DNA of 64,000 nucleotides, from the NCBI RefSeq assembly GCF_024713975.1, contig NC_091099.1, forward strand, positions 19,635,501 through 19,699,500, in the 5' to 3' direction. The stretch's first letter is position 1, and the number at the start of each line of letters is the position of its first letter. This stretch comes from Paralichthys olivaceus (taxonomy: Eukaryota; Chordata; Actinopteri; Pleuronectiformes; Paralichthyidae). Made by a program: the position numbers and the translations under genes. Shown piece by piece: positions 28,218-48,729 of the stretch. The notes under the pieces are model-generated. The model had not been told where the DNA came from and did no database searches. It saw only the letters and a list, made by a program, of their open reading frames with translations.

Positions 28218-28516
28218 CTCTTCTTCTCCGGCTCTCCTCTGGAGATGTGTGTGTGTCCTCTCTCTCCGGCTCTCCTCTGGAGATGTGTGTGTGTCCTCTC
28301 TCTCCGGCTCTCCTCTGGAGATGTGTGTGTGTGTGTGTCCTCTCTCTCCGGCTCTCCTCTGGAGATGTGTGTGTGTCCTCTCTCTCCGGCTCTCCTCTGG
28401 AGATGTGTGTCCTCTCTCTCCGGCTCTCCTCTGGAGATGTGTGTGTGTGTGTGTCCTCTCTCTCCGGCTCTCCTCTGGATATGTGTGTGTGTCCTCTCTC
28501 TCCGGCTCTGATCTGG
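28218..28516. repeat. Minisatellite, 8 copies of a 34-44 bp unit, just upstream of the swap70 start
   Basis: The unit on the plus strand is TCCTCTCTCTCCGGCTCTCC, then TCTGGAGA and a TG run. The CCGG landmarks are at 28228, 28266, 28304, 28348, 28386, 28420, 28464 and 28502, giving spacings of 38, 38, 44, 38, 34, 44 and 38. The copies differ almost only in the number of TG dinucleotides; the last two have GGATAT for GGAGAT. It begins 24 bp upstream of the swap70 ATG, in the expected 5' UTR or promoter. Confidence 0.95.

Positions 28517-28584
<68 letters not shown>
28517..28584. repeat. (TG)n microsatellite
   Basis: A pure TG run of about 33 units that continues the TG tail of the last minisatellite copy. 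Confidence 0.95.
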
Positions 28585-28586
<2 letters not shown>

Positions 28587-28594
28587 TCTCTCTC

Positions 28595-28780
28595 TCCTGT
28601 GAACTTGTGAGTGAACTGTCCCCGCTGCGCACACACAGGCCACGTGACGCACGACAATGATGATGCTGCAGCACCGCTCAGCGAGAGAGAGAGAGACAAC
28701 ACACACATGCAGACACACACACACACAGTGTCTGTGTTGTGTGTTCAGGGGTTGTGTCTGTGGATACTTTTCATTATCTT
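28595..28780 (-). promoter_or_regulatory. Putative swap70 promoter segment with an E-box
   Basis: Unique sequence beyond the tandem repeat holds GGCCACGTGACGC, a palindromic CACGTG E-box at 28641-28646 in the extended GTCACGTG form used by USF/MITF/TFE-type factors. The transcription start is not visible, so the promoter call is inferred from position upstream of exon 1. Confidence 0.4.
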
Positions 28781-29243
28781 AGAGGGATAGTTCACCCAAA
28801 AATGAAAATCCACTCATCATCTACCCTCCACTAGGCCTGTGGAGAGTAGATGATGAGTGGGTGAAGTGTTTGAGTCCACAAAAAACTTCTCAGGGGTAAA
28901 CAGTGTTGGAGCCAAATCCAACTGAAGTGACTCATTCTTCAAACGTAAAAAGTTACAGAAGAAAAAAACATCAAATGCCTCCATACTGCTCCTGTGGTGT
29001 CATCCACAATTCAGATTCGACTCGATTCGTGTAATTCACAGCAGGTTTTTTAGCCAACACATCTGATGTGATCGGATGTTTCGGTGTAAATGACCTCGTA
29101 TCGAAGAACTGGTCACCAGTTACTTCAGTTGTATTAGATTTGGCTGCAATGCTGTCTACCCCAAAAGTGAGGTGTGGACTCAAACACTTCACCCACCTCT
29201 CCATCAGCACAGTGGTGAGTAGATGAGTGAACTATCCCTTTAA
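28781..29243. mobile_element. Non-autonomous DNA element with GGGATAGTTCAC ends
   Basis: GGGATAGTTCAC at 28784-28795 is exactly inverted at 29227-29238. The adjoining text (CCCAAAAATGAAAATCC) is the typical head of a very common fish MITE. A CTTA or TTAA-like edge suggests a TTAA target, but this is degraded. Near the left end the arms CACTCATCATCTAC and GTAGATGATGAGTG form an extra internal hairpin. It separates the swap70 promoter from the wee1 3' side. Confidence 0.75.
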
Positions 29244-29309
29244 GACGACCCCTTCACATTTACAAAAAATAGACTAACAACAACATCAATGGACAATAAT
29301 TATAATAAT

Positions 29310-29560
29310 GGGTCTCTCTCTCTCTTTGGAACAATCTCCCGGAGGAGATCCGTCTAACCCCTTCTCCTCTTTTTCTTCCAAAGACACCTTTTTACTGTTT
29401 TAGTTATTTTATAATTTTATCTTGTTACTCTCTTCTCACTTTTTATTTGTATTTTTGTTCTAATGCAATGTAATTTTCAAATTGTATGCCCGGAGAAGCC
29501 ACTGTTCAAGCCCCTACAGATTTTATACTACCTAAAAAATGTTAAATAAATATATTTATG
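29310..29560 (+). mobile_element. L2-clade LINE remnant
   Basis: The conceptual translation contains SLWNNLPEEIRLTPS-like residues and a following TPFYCF-type piece, the extreme C-terminus of L2 ORF2. An A+T-rich 3' UTR follows. It is old and frame-broken. Confidence 0.55.
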
Positions 29561-30806
29561 TACTTTTGTTGCATGTATGTGGAAATAAATACAACTAAAA
29601 CTCAATATTACTTATTTTAATTAGTGTAATTCAGCAGCACCACTAACTCCCTCCAAAATGATGACACGTCAATACAAAAGGCACTTGAATGGGCTGTTAT
29701 ATTGGACTGCAAACCAAACCAAATCATTCCAATCTTCAAAACATTCTTTTAGTATCACATTTTTAAACAAAGTGCATACTATGTGTACACATAGTAAAGT
29801 AGCTAACCCGAAGCCTCACCACCATCCCAGGCACATCATACACACAAACCTCAAAAGATTTCAAAGCTATGTGGCAGAGGTTTCGTAAGAGGGTTTCCAA
29901 CCACAGTGTCAGTTCCAGTCTCCTGTTCATGGCTGATAGTAGAATTTAAGAGAGCTGTCACATAATTGTTTCCTGCTTTGACTACACTACTGCAAGGCCC
30001 CCGTTCACATGCATGTTGACCTCGCACAGGAGCATGAGATCAACATCGTAAATTTCATGCTCAAGACAGGACGAGATAAATCAGTCTCACGTGATTCCAA
30101 GTGTTTGTGGTTTAATGCATAAAACAAAACACAAGCATCAATCACCTGAAACCACCTCCTGTGAAAATGATGTTTCGTTTTCAACAAAACATAATTATTG
30201 AAACTTTTAATCAAAAGAAAAACTCAAAAAAAATCTAATAAATATATATAATGATTATCTATGGACTGAACTGCTCTCATTCAATTGCTAACATTAATGT
30301 GATGTATTGGATGACTAACTATAAACTTTAACAAATAAAATCATCTTGACATTTTTCAAAAGCTTAACAAATCTGTAATATAGTTTTTAGATTCCCTAAT
30401 CACTTCCTGTAATGAATGGATCTTTCAGTCTATTGAACAACAGAATGGAGGCATAAACAGTCTCTGCAAATCCCCTTAACAATTGCTTGTTTTGTCCAAA
30501 CATCAAAACCCAAGACATTTGTCACTTTTGAGTAACTGGCAATTGTATTTGATATATTACTGAGAAAAGTACTGCAGATGTATTGGTTGTTCTTATTATT
30601 AATCAGCTATTTTGTTGTTTCAACTCTAAAACAAACTCGTATAAGTATTTCAAACAATGCAGATACAAATAATCTTTACCAAGTGATTGAAGTCACAACT
30701 GCTGAAAGTGATGTTCTGGATGTCTGCAGACAAACTGTATCATACAATCTGAATATTGCCTCTGCACCACAAATAATCACTAAACAGAGCAGAGTGTAGG
30801 AGAGAT
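29561..30806. other. Spacer between swap70 and wee1
   Basis: A+T-rich sequence without a supported gene. A weak relative of the 26555-26950 repeat lies near 30490-30580. Nothing else was recognised. Confidence 0.5.
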
Positions 30807-30812
30807 TTTATT
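30807..30812 (-). terminator. Candidate wee1 poly(A) signal (AATAAA)
   Basis: TTTATT on the plus strand reads AATAAA in the wee1 sense. It would give a 3' UTR of about 1.0 kb after the stop codon at 31825-31827. Cleavage-site evidence is lacking. Confidence 0.45.
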
Positions 30813-31824
30813 AAAAGAACATATGTACATGTTACAACAGAAAGCTTTTTGTGTTAGAGTTTAACAGAACGAAGAGATGAATACCTCTCTAAGTGAAGGT
30901 GAGCCTCATGGGAATGACGGCATGAGAAAAAAAGGGACAGAATATACGAGAACCCAAAAAAACAGAATGATGATTGTTGCAATGCTACAAGGCAGGGTTG
31001 GCAGCACCAATCAACAGGGAAATTCACAACATGGATCCATTCTAACCTCACAGATGATTTCACTCACTGGGTTTGGTACTTCAAGATTATTTTCCTAAGA
31101 TGCCATGAGTCCTTTTATTCATCTAAATAGAAAAAGAAGTGGTGTGATATGAGGGAAGGGCTGATGGACTCCTGCTACTTTAAAATAAGAGCCAATGGCC
31201 TCGAGAACAATCCAACCTGAAACTGGCCAAACCCTGATACATACAAAACATCAATAGCAGCAGGTTTTATCTTTTTTTTTCTTTAACAAACAAATGCAAC
31301 GTGGGAAGTTCCACGTTTTGCCTCCAAAGTGCTCCATTACAGACACAGACATCATCAGTTCTCAGACCCTCTGATACCCAGCATCAGGCTTTTGACAGGC
31401 AGTAAGGTGCACACGGCGACGGCAAGTACATTCACACTGAAGAGAGCTTCACTGCAGCTTTGTTGCGCTGCCAACGGACTTCGGCTTTGTCGAGGGAAGT
31501 GCAAGGACAGACACAGAGAGAGACCGACGTCTATGCAAACTTAAGGAATGACAGAGTGTAAAGGTAAAGTAACTACCTTTGAGGAATGAGTTTTTTTTCC
31601 AAAGAAAAGTTTGTTGGCAAAAAGGCTGAACTATGTTGGCAATGAGAGTTTATCGAGATGAGTTCCAGTTCGGTGTGGCAACAGTCTACAGCTTCAGTTG
31701 AGCCGTGGAGCCCAACACCTTGACCGACAGGACTTAGCCTCAGATAGTAAAAACCAGACCATTCCAACTGAACGGTCTGAGTAAAGGTCCATGAGCTACC
31801 TTCCTGTCAGGTTGGATTAAAGTC

Positions 31825-34800
31825 TCAGTAGATGGTGAGGCTGACCGACCGATTCATCTTCTTTCCGATAAGTCTGGAGGTTCTGGGGTTGGACTGGACT
31901 GTGGAGCGGGTCGTGACCCTGTCAGTGGAAAGAACCTTCTCCTCTGCTGCAGCCCTGGCCATCTGGGCCTTCTTCAGCTCCCTGAGGAAGACAAACATAC
32001 AGGTGAGCAATAATGACACCACAACTATTTCTTAAACTGAATGAGGGCTGCATATTTTACTGTGCTAATAATTGTTTTCACTATAGATTAATCCGTCTTT
32101 TAGTTCTGATTAATATCTTAATCATTTTTTGCTCCCTAACAAACTCCTACACAGACATTTAGAGGTGGATGGTTGATGCCTCATCAAAAACAGTAACAAT
32201 CTTTTCCTCAGCTAAATTGTTTCTCAGCTGCCCTTGTACTTACTTTTGTAGCAGTGCGTTCTTGAACTTTTCCGCGTTGAGTTCGACTCGGAGCTGATCA
32301 GCACTCATTCTGGCAGTGGTGAGAAGCACTGGGTGTTTGATGAGATCAGAAGTTGATGGTCTCCTTGTTGGATCAGGGTGTATCATCAGCTGAAGTACAG
32401 GAAACAAATACAAGATTAGGCCAGAAATAAAAACTACTGAACAGCAATGGAATAAGAAACAAAAGCACAAAGTCATCTCCCTACAGAAATTAAGAGTAAT
32501 AAATCATCAAGAGATTCTGTATAGGGCTGAAATTCATTTGTTTTCATAGTCGACAGTAGACTTCTTTCTAAATGTATTTGTTTGTTAATGACATGGCAGA
32601 ACAGCCATGACAGGAAAGGAAGTAATATAAACACAGACATTTTCTTTAAGGTGTAAATCTAAAACAATCTTATGGTTTAAGAAGACAAAATTTCTAATAT
32701 TCAGATCAAAGACTTGTTGGCTGTTACCTTGAGGAGGCTGAGAAACTCTGAAGAAAGCACTTGAGGGATGGCGGGGAGTTTTCCTTGTCGGATCTCGTGC
32801 CATTTGTCTCCATTGGTGGGAAGATGCTCAGCTCCAGATGCACTGAGAACAGTAAGAGCCAGCGCAAAGATGTCCGCCTTCATCAAGTTAGTGTAGTCCT
32901 ATGGAGAGAAACAAAACAGAAGTTAAAGACCTTGTTTGAAGCTGTACTGGTTCAAAAGTGGAAGCAGTTTTAGGCAGGACAACAAACCTCTTGTAAAACT
33001 TCATTGGCCAGGTATCTGCTGTCACCCTCCTCCACTTGTGGATTGTTCACTCTTGTCACATGACCAAGATCACCTGAAGAGCAAGCATGTACAATACAGA
33101 TTTTAGATGTGAGGATGACCTCATACTTAATTTGTATAAATAAATATACATATATAAGTAATCAGTGAAATAAAAAATGAAAAGTTTCAAGTGCAGGAAG
33201 TCATTATATAAGAACTGTGACAGCATCTTACCAATTTTGTAGACAGCGCTGGTGACCATACCATCCTCCTCATCACATTCATCGCAGCTCGCTACAGCTT
33301 TCCGAGAAATAAAGATGTTGCCTAGGAACAAGACATTAATTGTTTTGTTAGTTTCTGACCAGAAAATCTTCATGTTAAAGAGTTTGGTTTCTTCACAGAC
33401 TTGCATGAGAGGCAATATCAGTAAAAACCAGCAGGGATTATAGGACTTTGATATTTTCTTACACTTCTTGATTGCTACATCCTCTAACTATATATTAACA
33501 ATAATTCCTCATAACATCACTAATTAATCATCAGACAAGACCTGGGACTGGATATGAAGCAGAAAATGTTGAATTATTTATCGATTGCTAACATAACCTA
33601 TTTATTTTTGGTTTTGCACAATATTTAGATATTCATGTACTTGTATTCTCAACGTCAAGCTTAAATGCATTTCAGGGAACCATGGGAACCCTAGTTACAC
33701 CAGTCTCATCTCACAGACTTGATTTCAGCTGGCAATTTCTTATTTAGTACAAATCTATGTACGGTTACTTTTCTTCTTGTATACTCACTGGGCTTGATGT
33801 CCATGTGCACCAGAGATGTAGAGTGGATGTACTTGAGTCCTCGTGTGACTTGTAAAAGCAGATCTTTCAGCTCCAGCTCGGACAGGTAGCTGAGTCGCCT
33901 GTAGTTCTCTGCAATGACATCTGACAGCGTACCTCCGTTGCAGTACTCGTTCTGAATGAGCATATGGTCGTCCTCTGCCCAGGCTGAGTAGTACCGCACC
34001 ACGTGGGGATGCTGACCCAGCACAGCGTGGGCATACACCTCCCGTAAGGCGTTCTGTCTGTGGAGGAGGGGAACAGATTGTTTTGATCAATTTACCTCTA
34101 AAGCAGGTTGTGTAGTGAAAACAAAAAAGGATGCCTCAGACAAGGCAAACTGCTTTTATTGTCTGGTCTGTCCAGTTTTACAAAATAGCACATGAATGAT
34201 TTGGGGTGCATTATGTATTAGATATTACTGAGCAGTAAGAGGGGAAGTTACCCTAAAAAGTGGTAGTTTAAAGCATTACATGTAATTACAGTTTCACACA
34301 ATCCTACATTAGATTAAGAGAATTTTCCTTGTAAAATTCATGATTCTATTGACTCATTTAAATATAAATTTCAACATACTCATCTACTGATCCTGCCAGG
34401 GGTTTCTTTGATCGCTTGATGGCATAGATGCAGCCGTCGATTCTTTTCACACATTTGAACACAGCACCAAATTCCCCACAGCCAATCTTCTCCAGCTCGA
34501 GGAACTCTGAGGCGTACCGGGACATCATGTTGCTTTCCATCATGGTGATCCTCTGCAGACAGATGGAGTGCTTTATCAAAACATGTACATTTTGAAACAC
34601 TATTTTTCAAACTGGGCCTTTTCTGTCACATCATGAAGCTTGTACTCTAGTTGCTTCACAGTGGATACTTAGCATAACCACTGCTAATAAACAGGTTTCC
34701 CCAATGAACTGGTTTTAGTCAATTTACATATGAAAGGATTTAGAGTTGTGGCTGTTTCCACCATTTGTATCTGGAGCTACAGCAACTATCGCTCGATATA

Positions 34801-36859
34801 TCCAATGATTTTGCACAAAACTGTATTCATAGTAATTGCATGTATCTTTTAAATTGAATTGTCTTTTAGGGGTGTTTTTTTTAAAATACGTTCTTTGTAT
34901 AGACTATGAATAATCAATTTTAAAAAAACAAAAGTGTCTAATGAACAGAAATAAATTAACTATATACCTGAGTTCAAGCGTAAAAGTCTATATCAGTGTA
35001 TGTCATTAATGCATATAATCATAAAAACATTTTATTACCTTGGAAGGTGGGAGGGCTTCCTCTTCTGCTTCACCATCACTTGCCTCCATGTCTTCACCAC
35101 ATGAACTGTAAGATCAAACACGATAGTGGGTGATGGTTAACATTCTATACAGCAGGGGGCAGCACTAGGGGCTTCACAAGCACATGGCAGAGTTCACCAG
35201 TAACCATGAGGTCTTGGTTCCCAGCCAAAAAGTCTGGCCCCAGTCAACGGCTTTAACGTTTCTGGTTATTATAACAATAGGTTTGATCTGTGTACACGTT
35301 GGTGGTTAAAAGGTGCTCAACACTCCTCTCAGTATGTGTGGTTAACTACTGTCTCATTACTGATATAACAAATGTGTAAAGTTATAAAGTTAAATAACAG
35401 GACAGGATGAAAAATGTGCATCCAACATATTGACTGCAGCTGGTTTACTCATTAGGCCCCTTTGGAGAACCACCAGGTTTTTTCCAGTGCAACTGCTAGA
35501 CACCCGAGGGCAGAGGTATTTTTAACACTAGTATCTGTATGAGAACATCTGAGCAACATACTCATTCCAGTGTGCCCGTTTCCTGTTGTTCCTCTGTTGA
35601 GTGGCGGACTGGATGAGGAGGGAGTCTGGGGTGAATGGGTTAAAATTGACCAGAGGGGTTTGCTGTCTCCTGCCGCCGTCTGTGTTTGGCTTTCCTGAAG
35701 CCTCCACATTCTTGAACAGGGCAACTCTCCTGCTGGAGGACCCTGGGCCTGAGCCCCTGGCTCTGGACAGCAAACTCTGAAAAAAGACAGATTTATTGCT
35801 TTGTTAATTTGAGCCCAGTAACAGAGACACCCATAGGGCTAAGACTGTAAAAAGAGGACTACTTGACTATGTGATTGCATATAAACCCAGTTAACAAACA
35901 TTACTGGCTGGTGTTAGAAAAAAGTCTTTAGGAATATCTAGTTTAACATTTGGGGTTTTAAAGAAAGTGCTGTGTCAATGCACGACACGCCCAGGCATAG
36001 AACAAATCATCTGGTAGGCTGACTACAGTGAGTGTTATGCAATGATTACACATGTACAGTAAGTGGGTCACTTGGTCGTTAACCGACACAGTGATTTGTA
36101 TGTGCTTAGTGTTGCATATTTAAACTCCAAAACATTTCCTGACACGATCCAATCGTGCAAGCACATGGAAACACACAACCCCATCCATGTTTCAGATGTG
36201 CAAACTGGAATAAGTAACTTTTAAAACATTTGAGGAAATCTAACATGTGTTTTGTGTGTGCTCATGTGAGCAGCTCTCCAAAGCCTGATCTGCGGCCCTT
36301 GCAAAACATCAGTAAAATCTGTAGTAGTATATAGTAATAGTTAGTATTTCGGGATACATTAACTTATGCACAGACAAATACTAACCTTTGGTGTGTGTGG
36401 TGTGTCAAAAAGCCGGAGTTTTCTGAAGGTTTTGTGTGGAGGTGTGTCGGGACAGTCTGGGATCGGGGAGCTGGATCCTTCCCCGTCGTCCTGGACGTAG
36501 GACCGCTCCGGTGAGCCTCCGTACAGCCGAGAGCCTTTCCTCGGTGACGGCGAACAGTTGCTCGGGGACCGCAGATGAGACGGTGAACCGAAGCCCTCCT
36601 CATCCCACAGCTCCACGTCGTCGTCCCCGCCGGACTGGTTCAAGGGGCTGCTGCCGCCGTCCAGCCGTTTATCGACAGTCTCTCGTCGCACAGGCATCGG
36701 GGAATCCATCTCCGTGAAGCCGGACTCTCCTCCGGTACTGTTGTTAACATCCTCGATGGGCTCGTCCTCCCCGTCGCTGGATGTAAACTGTAGTTTTTGA
36801 CGAATGGGCCGACTCTTCGTGGAGGGGGATCCGTGCCGACGGCGACTGTAGCTCGACAT
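31825..36859 (-). CDS. wee1: Wee1 protein kinase (10 coding exons, 615 aa)
   Basis: Wee1 is the nuclear kinase that phosphorylates CDK1 on Tyr15 and blocks entry into mitosis. Exons (minus): 36386-36859, 35562-35776, 35039-35105, 34380-34552, 33789-34057, 33232-33321, 32988-33073, 32728-32898, 32244-32389, 31825-31981; all phases close. The N-terminal ~230 residues are Ser/Pro-rich regulatory sequence. The kinase domain starts near residue 269 with the glycine loop [10 protein letters not shown] and the catalytic Lys in [13 protein letters not shown] (K298). HMDIKPSN holds the catalytic Asp (D396), and GDLGHVTR (about 430-437) carries the Wee1-type DLG in place of [17 protein letters not shown] follows. 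The tail [12 protein letters not shown] is the conserved family terminus. Human WEE1 is 646 aa. Identity as wee1, not wee2, rests on sequence and on its place between swap70 and znf143. Confidence 0.98.
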
Positions 36860-37560
36860 TATCAGGATTTAAACCCCGGCTTCGTCGACGGGTGAAACAC
36901 GCGGTTGGACTTCCACTACCGTGGTAGTGGCGTTTACGACCGAAAAGACAAACCTGTTGAAACTTTGAACTACCTTAAAACAAAGGTATCGAACTCAAAA
37001 CTACAACAAACTACGATGAAGCGCTTAAATGTCCGTTAACATCACAGGGGGGGAAAAGTTAGCGTGGCTGCTATTTCCTTCACGCCCATCCAGCGCTGAG
37101 AAGTAGCTCCGGAGTTAGCTTGTTTTCCCCGTGAGAACAAAGTCCACAGTCGGAGTTAGACAGAAACCCTCCCGGTCCGGTCGAGTATCGGTGTCCGTCC
37201 CCTCCTCTCGGTGAGCTCCCCGACACGCAAACACGTCTTTCCGCAATAAAACCGAACCAATGTTTACACTGAAACTTTGAATGACCCGACAACTAGCTCT
37301 TCCTATCACGCGCGTGGCAAAGGGCTTCCCGCGACCGTTGGTCACGAGATCTCGGGCGGCCAATCACAGCGCGCTGCAGGAATTTGAAAGATGGGCGTAC
37401 CTGAGACTTTTCGGGAGGCGTTACGTCATCAGTGGCGCAGCAACAATGTGGCGCGAACCTCGGAGTCAACGCGTCCGCCGTGGAGACGGTGCGATCAGAG
37501 GCGGAGGTACACGAGACGATGTGATCAAAACACAAGGTGGTTCCTACTCCGATCAGTCTC
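36860..37560 (-). promoter_or_regulatory. CpG-rich wee1 promoter and 5' UTR
   Basis: CpG density rises sharply across exon 1 and this stretch (for example CGCGCGTGG, GCGCGCTGC, GGCGTTACGTCATC). A CCAAT box (GGCCAATCACAGCG) is at 37360-37364. TTTGAA hexamers, which resemble the CHR element of cell-cycle promoters, occur at 37275-37280 and 37383-37388. ACGTCA near 37423 is a CRE-like half site. The start site itself cannot be seen. Confidence 0.55.
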
Positions 37561-37699
37561 CGCAGGGTTCAGTACTAATAAAACTCTTCTACATGAATAA
37601 AAACGGTCTGAGGCGGTTTAATTCCCAACTACCACCACAAAGCCATCTTAAAAACTGCATGACGAGGGTCAATTCTGCTTTACGCAAGTAATTTAGACC

Positions 37700-38423
37700 C
37701 ATGTTCACTTTATATCATTTCCATCTGTTTAATTTAGTCAATTTAACATAAATTAGAGCTCTGGTAGATGAGCGAAAACTTTTTTAGTTTTAATTCTTGT
37801 ATTTATTTATTTTTATCTTTACTGGTTGCTCATTTGCTTTTAAGTTTAGTTTTTTTCATTTTATTAGTGTTTATTATATCAAGTGCTATTGTTTTATTAG
37901 TGTCCAGTAAAAATCGCAGAAAAACAACATCAAGCTAGATATGTTCGATTATATAAGACTACAATAATCTATTTATTTAATTCAGTCTCATAACTGTTTA
38001 ATTGTTGTGTATAAAGTATGAGAAAATAGCAAAAAATGCCCATCCTTGTTCCCTGATGCTCAAGAGAAGACGTTGAAAACATGAAAATATCAAGTTTACC
38101 CTTTTAGAAAACTTACATACTCACATTTCAAAAGCTGGTGAGAAAAGAGGTAAAAAAAAGTATCAGTTTTCAAATTTGTTGCAGATTAATTTTTAGTCAG
38201 ACCACTAATCTATTCTTTGTTTTTAACTGGTTTCTTGAAATAAAGTGCCACGTAATAGCAAGGACAGATTGGGGCCCAACAACAAACTTTTGCACAAGGG
38301 ACAATTGGAAAAATGTATGTGGTCATGATCATAACAGATGAACAGATCATAGTAAATTAACTTTACATCTGAGCAAACGTTAAGGCACTCAAAATCAAGT
38401 ACAGACCATTAATCACACTTTTT
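37700..38423. other. Spacer between the wee1 promoter and the znf143 3' end
   Basis: A+T-rich, no recognisable gene or repeat. wee1 and znf143 are head-to-tail on the minus strand here, with the znf143 transcript ending before the wee1 promoter. Confidence 0.5.
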
Positions 38424-38429
38424 TTTATT
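38424..38429 (-). terminator. Candidate znf143 poly(A) signal (AATAAA)
   Basis: TTTATT on the plus strand gives AATAAA about 240 bp beyond the znf143 stop codon, a plausible short 3' UTR. Confidence 0.5.
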
Positions 38430-38666
38430 AGAAATAGCATTAGCTGTACACTGCACTGTACACTGTGCACCATAAACATTAGAAAGCATTTTTCTCCTCC
38501 CATTTCTTTTGGCTGAGGAACAAAATAGCATAGCGGAACTCCAGTTATCAAAATACTATGTACACATAAAAGCTAAGTTCTTTTGTGGAACAAAAAAACA
38601 TGGAGGAAGACATATTTCTCTTTATGAGATGGTTTTGATCCTAAATCATAGTCCATAATGAGTCCA

Positions 38667-47145
<8,479 letters not shown>

Positions 47146-48729
47146 GCTTCAGCTGCTGGAATGACACATGCATAAGACACATTTGAAACGTTCATGTAAG
47201 AGACACACAATGGCATAATGTACTGCACAATATAATAGGGCTAGTGGTCATGCAATATATATGCACAAAAGGAAATGATAAAGGTCTTATAATTACTTCA
47301 GGTAGTCATCATGTTCAAATAAAGCCCTTCGGGTAAGACAATAAAGCATTAATTTATGACTTCTTTTTCTATATACTTTACTCCAGACCTTCTTAAGGAT
47401 GAATAATTGTCATGCCATCGCTACTATGTGTGACAATGTTCTAAATATAATTCAAGGAGGAGCTATTTAAGACATAGCTCCACAGGATCAACAGGGAGAC
47501 TGTAAAGTTCAAAACAGAGTGTCAGATTTGTGAATCCTAAATCGATTTATGGAAATACAAGAAACAGCAATTTGCTGGGTGCTACCTTAACATCTAGACA
47601 TCAGTCTAGATCCAGATCAAAAAGCACTGAACCTGGACTTGTCTAATCTGGACCACAACTTAAGCAGAAGCTAATAACAGTTTGAAATAAGGTTAAGGTG
47701 ATTCCACAACCTTGTTAGTGACGGCGAAAGTTGCAATTAAAAGTCAATTCATCTATCAAATTAAAATGAACAATGCATGATCATTTCGAGGGATGTAGTT
47801 TAGTCTCAGGTGCTGTTGACAGGTGTTCCTAATATTTTGTCCAACACGTTAAAATCAATGCGTGTAAACTAAACGACAGACAAACTTCATTTTATAATGC
47901 AATACAGTTCTACAGTAACCTCTGTTACTTTCATTAGAACAGGATTCATTGCAGGACTACATCAGATTTATATGTATGTTCTTGACAAGGAACATATAAA
48001 CATGAGCACATAAATGAAACAATATCTTTAAACTTGATACTGACAAAGGTGCACACTTCAAGTCAAAGCCTCAAGTTCAGGCAATAACACATAACTACCT
48101 TTAAGACGAGTGTCATGTCAGTGACTGTTTTAATGGAGCATGATCCCAGACATATTTCTATATAAGGACACATGTAATTGTGCTCAGGTAAAACACCAAG
48201 CCTGGTGATTTGGAGCAGTAGGGATTGTGATCGAGCTTTGTTTACGCCTTCATTTAACAAGTACGTTTAGCTTCATGTATCACTGATATCAAAGACCAGC
48301 ATTTACAGGACCTGCATGTTACTATAGACGATATTCGACTTGTCTTCACCTGGCTCTGATCTGATGTCAGTATCTGCTGTCGCCGGTGCTGTTTTTGGCG
48401 CTTGTTGATTTGAATGTAGTATCTGGTGCTAGCTAGTTAGCACGCTAGGCTATGCTATGATGTACACAAGCATGAGTTGCCACAAATGTCGCTATGATCG
48501 TAAACATAATGTGACAAGCGTGTGGAGCCAGCGGTGTTGTCAGGCTGTCGCTGGCACTGACGGCACGTATTTACGGTCAGATACGCTTATAACGCCCTGT
48601 CATAACGGAGCTAGCGTGTTAGCCACCGTGCTAACTCCTGTGGTAACAACGCAAAAAAAAAAAAAAAAAAACCCGCTGTCACGACTTTTTATTTCACGGC
48701 TGTCATGAAACAGTTTCTCGAATACCACC

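Noticed and set aside
28185-28726. Two further minus-strand frames of about 175 residues through the minisatellite
   Set aside because: The repeat unit has no stop in any frame, so all three frames stay open. Only the one in phase with swap70 is worth noting.
37281-37691. 136-residue plus-strand frame opposite the wee1 promoter
   Set aside because: CpG-rich DNA lengthens chance frames. The translation is Arg-rich with no family resemblance. A divergent transcript is possible but unsupported.
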